A stretch of 23,514 nucleotides of DNA. Origin: an uncultured Bacillota bacterium (GTDB lineage: Bacteria > Bacillota > Clostridia > Oscillospirales > Oscillospiraceae). Every line of letters begins with the position of its first letter. Position 1 is the stretch's first letter. This document shows positions 21,678-23,514 of this stretch, piece after piece. The translations under genes and the position numbers were made by a program. The notes beneath the pieces are model-generated. The model was not told the origin of the DNA, did no database searches, and saw only the letters and a list, made by a program, of their open reading frames with translations. The stretch is from positions 1 through 23,514 of the forward strand of contig CALACZ010000023.1 of NCBI GenBank assembly GCA_937890735.1, written 5' to 3'.

Positions 21678-21863
21678 ATGAAAATTGCGATAGTACTCAT
21701 CGTACTGCTGGCAATCCTTGCAATCTGGCTCGCAATGCGGATGCTTGCTTATAAGATCAGTGCAATGGCGGTGCTGCATTACTACCTCGAAAGAGGGTAC
21801 GAGGCGCCGAGCAAGGAAGCGCTGCAGAGGGAAGCAAAAGAGGCGCTGAAGCATCTATTTTAG
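21678..21863 (+). CDS. Small membrane protein, early region
   Basis: A 61-residue protein with an N-terminal membrane segment (IAIVLIVLLAILAIWLAMRM) and a helical cytoplasmic tail (KISAMAVLHYYLERGYEAPS, KEALQREAKEALKHLF). It has a strong AAAGGAGGGGG site. Proteins with this plan, including the MAVLHYYLERGYEAPS-type segment, are frequent in Firmicutes temperate phages and have no assigned function. It converges on the DUF2513 gene, overlapping its end by 9 bases. Confidence 0.75.
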   Translation: MKIAIVLIVLLAILAIWLAMRMLAYKISAMAVLHYYLERGYEAPSKEALQREAKEALKHLF

Positions 21864-22298
21864 GAAAAGATCAAGCAGCTGAGGCGTGGACTGCTGCAGT
21901 GCCTGATCCGCCAGCGCGGAGGTCATGCCCTTGGCGATGTGCTCGATTGCATCGAGAGAGAAATCGCGGACGGAACCAAGCAGACGCTTCGTCAGGCTCC
22001 AGCGCTTCGGATCGCGGACGCCCTCGAGAAACGCATGACAGGCGGCGGTGATGCGGATGACAGAAAAACAGCAGATGCCGTCGCCGGTATCGAGGTGGCT
22101 CTCTTCAATATATCCGGATTCAGCCAGATTAAAAGTCGAATAGAAAATATCCTCATGGGGATAGTCCGGGAGCGCTGCATACAGCGCTTCGATGGGGGTG
22201 AGCTTGAAAACGGCGAAGCCGTTGTCATTCAGCTCAACGTATTCGGAAGATTCTAGAAAGAGCAGCACGGCACGGGCGCATTCGAGATTATAGCGCAT
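21855..22298 (-). CDS. DUF2513 family protein
   Basis: A 147-residue protein of the DUF2513 type: helical N-terminus (MRYNLECARAVLLFLESSEY), then YPHEDIFYSTFNLAESGYIE, a winged-helix-like hairpin (GDGICCFSVIRITAACHAFL), and EGVRDPKRWSLTKRLLGSVR. The ITxxGHxFL-like pattern (ITAACHAFLEGVRD) followed by W is the hallmark of the family, with His-Ala in place of the usual Gly-His order. The function of DUF2513 proteins is not established. The ATG follows GGAGG by 5 bases. It lies against the early genes, as lysogenic accessory genes often do. Confidence 0.85.
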   Translation of the reverse strand: MRYNLECARAVLLFLESSEYVELNDNGFAVFKLTPIEALYAALPDYPHEDIFYSTFNLAESGYIEESHLDTGDGICCFSVIRITAACHAFLEGVRDPKRWSLTKRLLGSVRDFSLDAIEHIAKGMTSALADQALQQSTPQLLDLFLK

Positions 22299-22367
22299 AG
22301 GAGCCTCCAATTTATTTTTAGTCCAGAATAGCAAACATTTGCGAAAACAGCAAGAGGTGAGAACAAA

Positions 22368-22526
22368 ATGATGACGCAGGAAGAGAAAACCATGATAGCC
22401 GAGCTGCTGGGGCTGCTGTCGCAGCTGCCGCTTGAGAAGCAGCGGGAGATCAAGACCGGAGCCGAGTGGTGGCTCGAAAGCAAGCAGTACGCTGAAAAGC
22501 AGCAGGCGGAGCGCTGCGTGGGCTGA
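22368..22526 (+). CDS. Small helical early protein, function unknown
   Basis: A 52-residue frame, MMTQEEKTMIAELLGLLSQL then PLEKQREIKTGAEWWLESKQ, ending QAERCVG. It follows CAAGAGGTGAG. It is an amphipathic helical protein of the same general kind as the one at 21114. It opens the right-hand early gene run and is followed after 32 bases by the excisionase-like gene. No function is recognisable. Confidence 0.62.
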   Translation: MMTQEEKTMIAELLGLLSQLPLEKQREIKTGAEWWLESKQYAEKQQAERCVG

Positions 22527-22558
22527 TCGCCTGCCGCAGCTTGAGAAAGGAGGGACGC

Positions 22559-22834
22559 ATGAAAGAGGCGGAAATCCTGAGCATGAAAAAAGTAGGGCCG
22601 GCTGAAGCTGCGAAGTATCTGCAAAATGGCACAACAGCGCAGCAGATCCGCGTCTGGGCAAAATCGGGGTGCTGCCCGTTTTGCCAAGCGGTAAAGCTGC
22701 CGGGCGCAAGCAAGCGGATGACGTACCGCGTCCATATCGCAAACCTGATCGCGTATAAAACCGGGGCGGAGCTTGTACCGATGCCGCGGATTGGGTACGG
22801 GACAGAAATCGGGAGGGAGAGACATGGAGCCTAA
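22559..22834 (+). CDS. Small DNA-binding, excisionase-like protein
   Basis: A 91-residue protein with a helix-turn-helix-like segment (KKVGPAEAAKYLQNGTTAQQ, then IRVWAKSGCCPFCQAVKLPG) followed by the RMTYRVHIANLIAYKTG strand-helix. The layout matches winged-helix excisionase or MerR-like small proteins of Clostridia phages: a recognition helix, a Cys-containing loop (CCPFC) and a basic wing. It probably binds the attachment or early promoter region. The ATG at 22559 follows AAGGAGGG. It overlaps the next gene by 11 bases. Confidence 0.65.
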   Translation: MKEAEILSMKKVGPAEAAKYLQNGTTAQQIRVWAKSGCCPFCQAVKLPGASKRMTYRVHIANLIAYKTGAELVPMPRIGYGTEIGRERHGA

Positions 22835-23027
22835 GAAATACCGCTTTGGGGTGCGGCTCCCACCGAACGGTGAGATCGAGGTGATCGCGCCGGACCGGTA
22901 CTGGGCGACGCGGGAAGCGGCGAAGGCGCTCGGCGTGAGCTGGCGCGAGACGGCGCGGGACATGGTCGTCCGGCAGATCAGCCGGAAGCCAATCGGAGAG
23001 AAGCACAGAAAGGCGGCGAGAAAGTGA
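22824..23027 (+). CDS. Small basic protein with helix-turn-helix-like segment
   Basis: A 67-residue protein: a short strand-rich N-terminus (KKYRFGVRLPPNGEIEVIAP), a helix-turn-helix-like part (ATREAAKALGVSWRETARDM) and a basic end (GEKHRKAARK). It probably binds DNA. It starts inside the excisionase-like gene after GGGAGGGAGA and its stop overlaps the GTG of the next gene, so all three are translated together. No family name is certain. Confidence 0.6.
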   Translation: MEPKKYRFGVRLPPNGEIEVIAPDRYWATREAAKALGVSWRETARDMVVRQISRKPIGEKHRKAARK

Positions 23028-23431
23028 AAAACGAGATGCACGAGCGGCATGAGGCGGGCGACGCGCTGCCGTACCAGTACGCCGAGATCTGGAAGGTCTG
23101 CGTATCCGGCGAGGAGCCGGTGCTGGAGGCGGCGTGCAACGCCATTTCCGCCATCGAGCGGGCGAGCGAGACGCTGGGGATGCCCATCAGCACGATGAAA
23201 AAGCTGGGCGTGACGGCGACGACGCCGGAGGCGGCGGAGATCATGATCTTCGCGCGGGAGAAGCATAAGATGGTGCGGATGCGGGTGCAGCACGAGGGCT
23301 ACCCGGACTACATCTGCAACGCCTACTGCCGGATGGATGCGAAGCTGCAGGCGGCGAACGCCTGGGGGGCGGACTATCTGGCGATCGAGAAGACGGCAAA
23401 GTGCGGGGTATCGCCGCACTGTCTGGAGTAA
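23024..23431 (+). CDS. Early phage protein, function unknown
   Basis: A 135-residue protein starting MKNEMHERHEAGDALPYQYA with GTG at 23024, overlapping the stop of the preceding gene. It is mostly helical; the EPVLEAACNAISAIERASET and EAAEIMIFAREKHKMVRMRV segments are the clearest. A Cys pair lies in YICNAYCRMDA and another near the end (KCGVSPHC). The ATG at 23036 is an alternative start. I do not recognise the family. It belongs to the early operon with the gene that begins at 23436. Confidence 0.65.
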   Translation: MKNEMHERHEAGDALPYQYAEIWKVCVSGEEPVLEAACNAISAIERASETLGMPISTMKKLGVTATTPEAAEIMIFAREKHKMVRMRVQHEGYPDYICNAYCRMDAKLQAANAWGADYLAIEKTAKCGVSPHCLE

Positions 23432-23435
23432 CACG

Positions 23436-23514
23436 ATGGCAGAGTACGAGCAGCAGACGCTATTTGACGACAATCCCGCATACGGGGACTTCGTGGACAA
23501 ATTTAAGCCAAAGC
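23436..23514 (+). CDS. Start of an early gene, possibly a phage DNA methyltransferase (partial)
   Basis: Only the first 26 codons lie in the window: MAEYEQQTLFDDNPAYGDFV then DKFKPK. This beginning resembles phage adenine methyltransferase-like proteins in which a KFKPKKTTDDCYTP-type segment follows. The match rests on memory of that start and cannot be checked here, so the call is tentative. The ATG follows TGGAGTAAC closely after the previous gene. Confidence 0.4.
   Translation, partial: MAEYEQQTLFDDNPAYGDFVDKFKPK

Noticed and set aside
22331..22342. GCAAACATTTGC as a LexA/SOS box upstream of the DUF2513 gene
   Set aside because: It is a short palindrome but does not match the Gram-positive LexA pattern CGAAC-N4-GTTCG.
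22299..23006. An N-terminal extension of the DUF2513 gene in a 383-codon frame
   Set aside because: The added part is opposite well-supported + strand genes; the ATG at 22298 has its own GGAGG site and begins the family-like sequence.
1..23514. CRISPR array, insertion sequence or diversity-generating retroelement
   Set aside because: No regularly spaced repeats with spacers, transposase or reverse transcriptase was seen; the 34-bp operator repeats are too short and promoter-linked to be CRISPR.

Overview
The window is a large part of the genome of a temperate, siphovirus-like tailed phage with an HK97-type head. GC-rich coding sequence, strong AGGAGG-type ribosome binding sites, typical Firmicutes prophage gene families (P27 terminase, phi13-type tail tube, DUF2513, XRE regulators) and a tRNA-Pro(GGG)-like attachment site suggest a host among the GC-rich anaerobic Clostridia (Oscillospiraceae-like gut bacteria). 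The host is an inference; no host chromosomal gene is visible.

Layout. (1) 1-6326: packaging and head genes, all on the + strand: HNH nuclease, a gene-less candidate cos region, small and large terminase, portal, prohead protease, a major capsid protein with an extra C-terminal beta-sandwich domain, and a head-tail connector. (2) 6319-15386: connector completion proteins, tail terminator, tail tube, tail assembly chaperones joined by a -1 frameshift, tape measure, distal tail protein, tail hub, a receptor-binding-like protein and small tail-end proteins. (3) 15398-16658: holin and a three-domain amidase endolysin. (4) 16778-18283: a BRO/KilAC-type antirepressor, a bidirectional terminator, a small XRE regulator on the - strand facing three operator-like repeats spaced exactly 34 bp, and two micro-genes. 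(5) 18374-19717: the attachment site, consisting of the 3' half of tRNA-Pro(GGG) flanked by tandem 11-bp repeats, and a tyrosine integrase on the - strand. (6) 19904-23514: a CI-like XRE repressor on the - strand with a divergent promoter pair, then early genes: small membrane proteins, two further - strand genes (one membrane-anchored, one DUF2513), excisionase-like small DNA-binding proteins, and the first codons of a gene that runs off the end.

How it works together. The repressor (20033-20425) and the divergent promoter at 20478-20533 form the probable lysis/lysogeny switch. The second regulator (17557-17775) with its three operators looks like an independent control unit beside the antirepressor. 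Late genes are packed with overlapping stop/start codons, so they are probably translated in a coupled way.

The attachment site lies between the lysis/regulator genes and the integrase, with phage genes on both sides. This is the arrangement of an excised or virion genome (attP), not of an integrated prophage, unless two prophages sit in tandem at the same tRNA. The points most worth a second look are the 34-bp operator array, the repeats around attP, the micro-protein pair on either side of att/int, the structured gene-less stretch at 21276-21661, the ribosome-site-masking hairpin before the HNH gene, and the candidate cos region.
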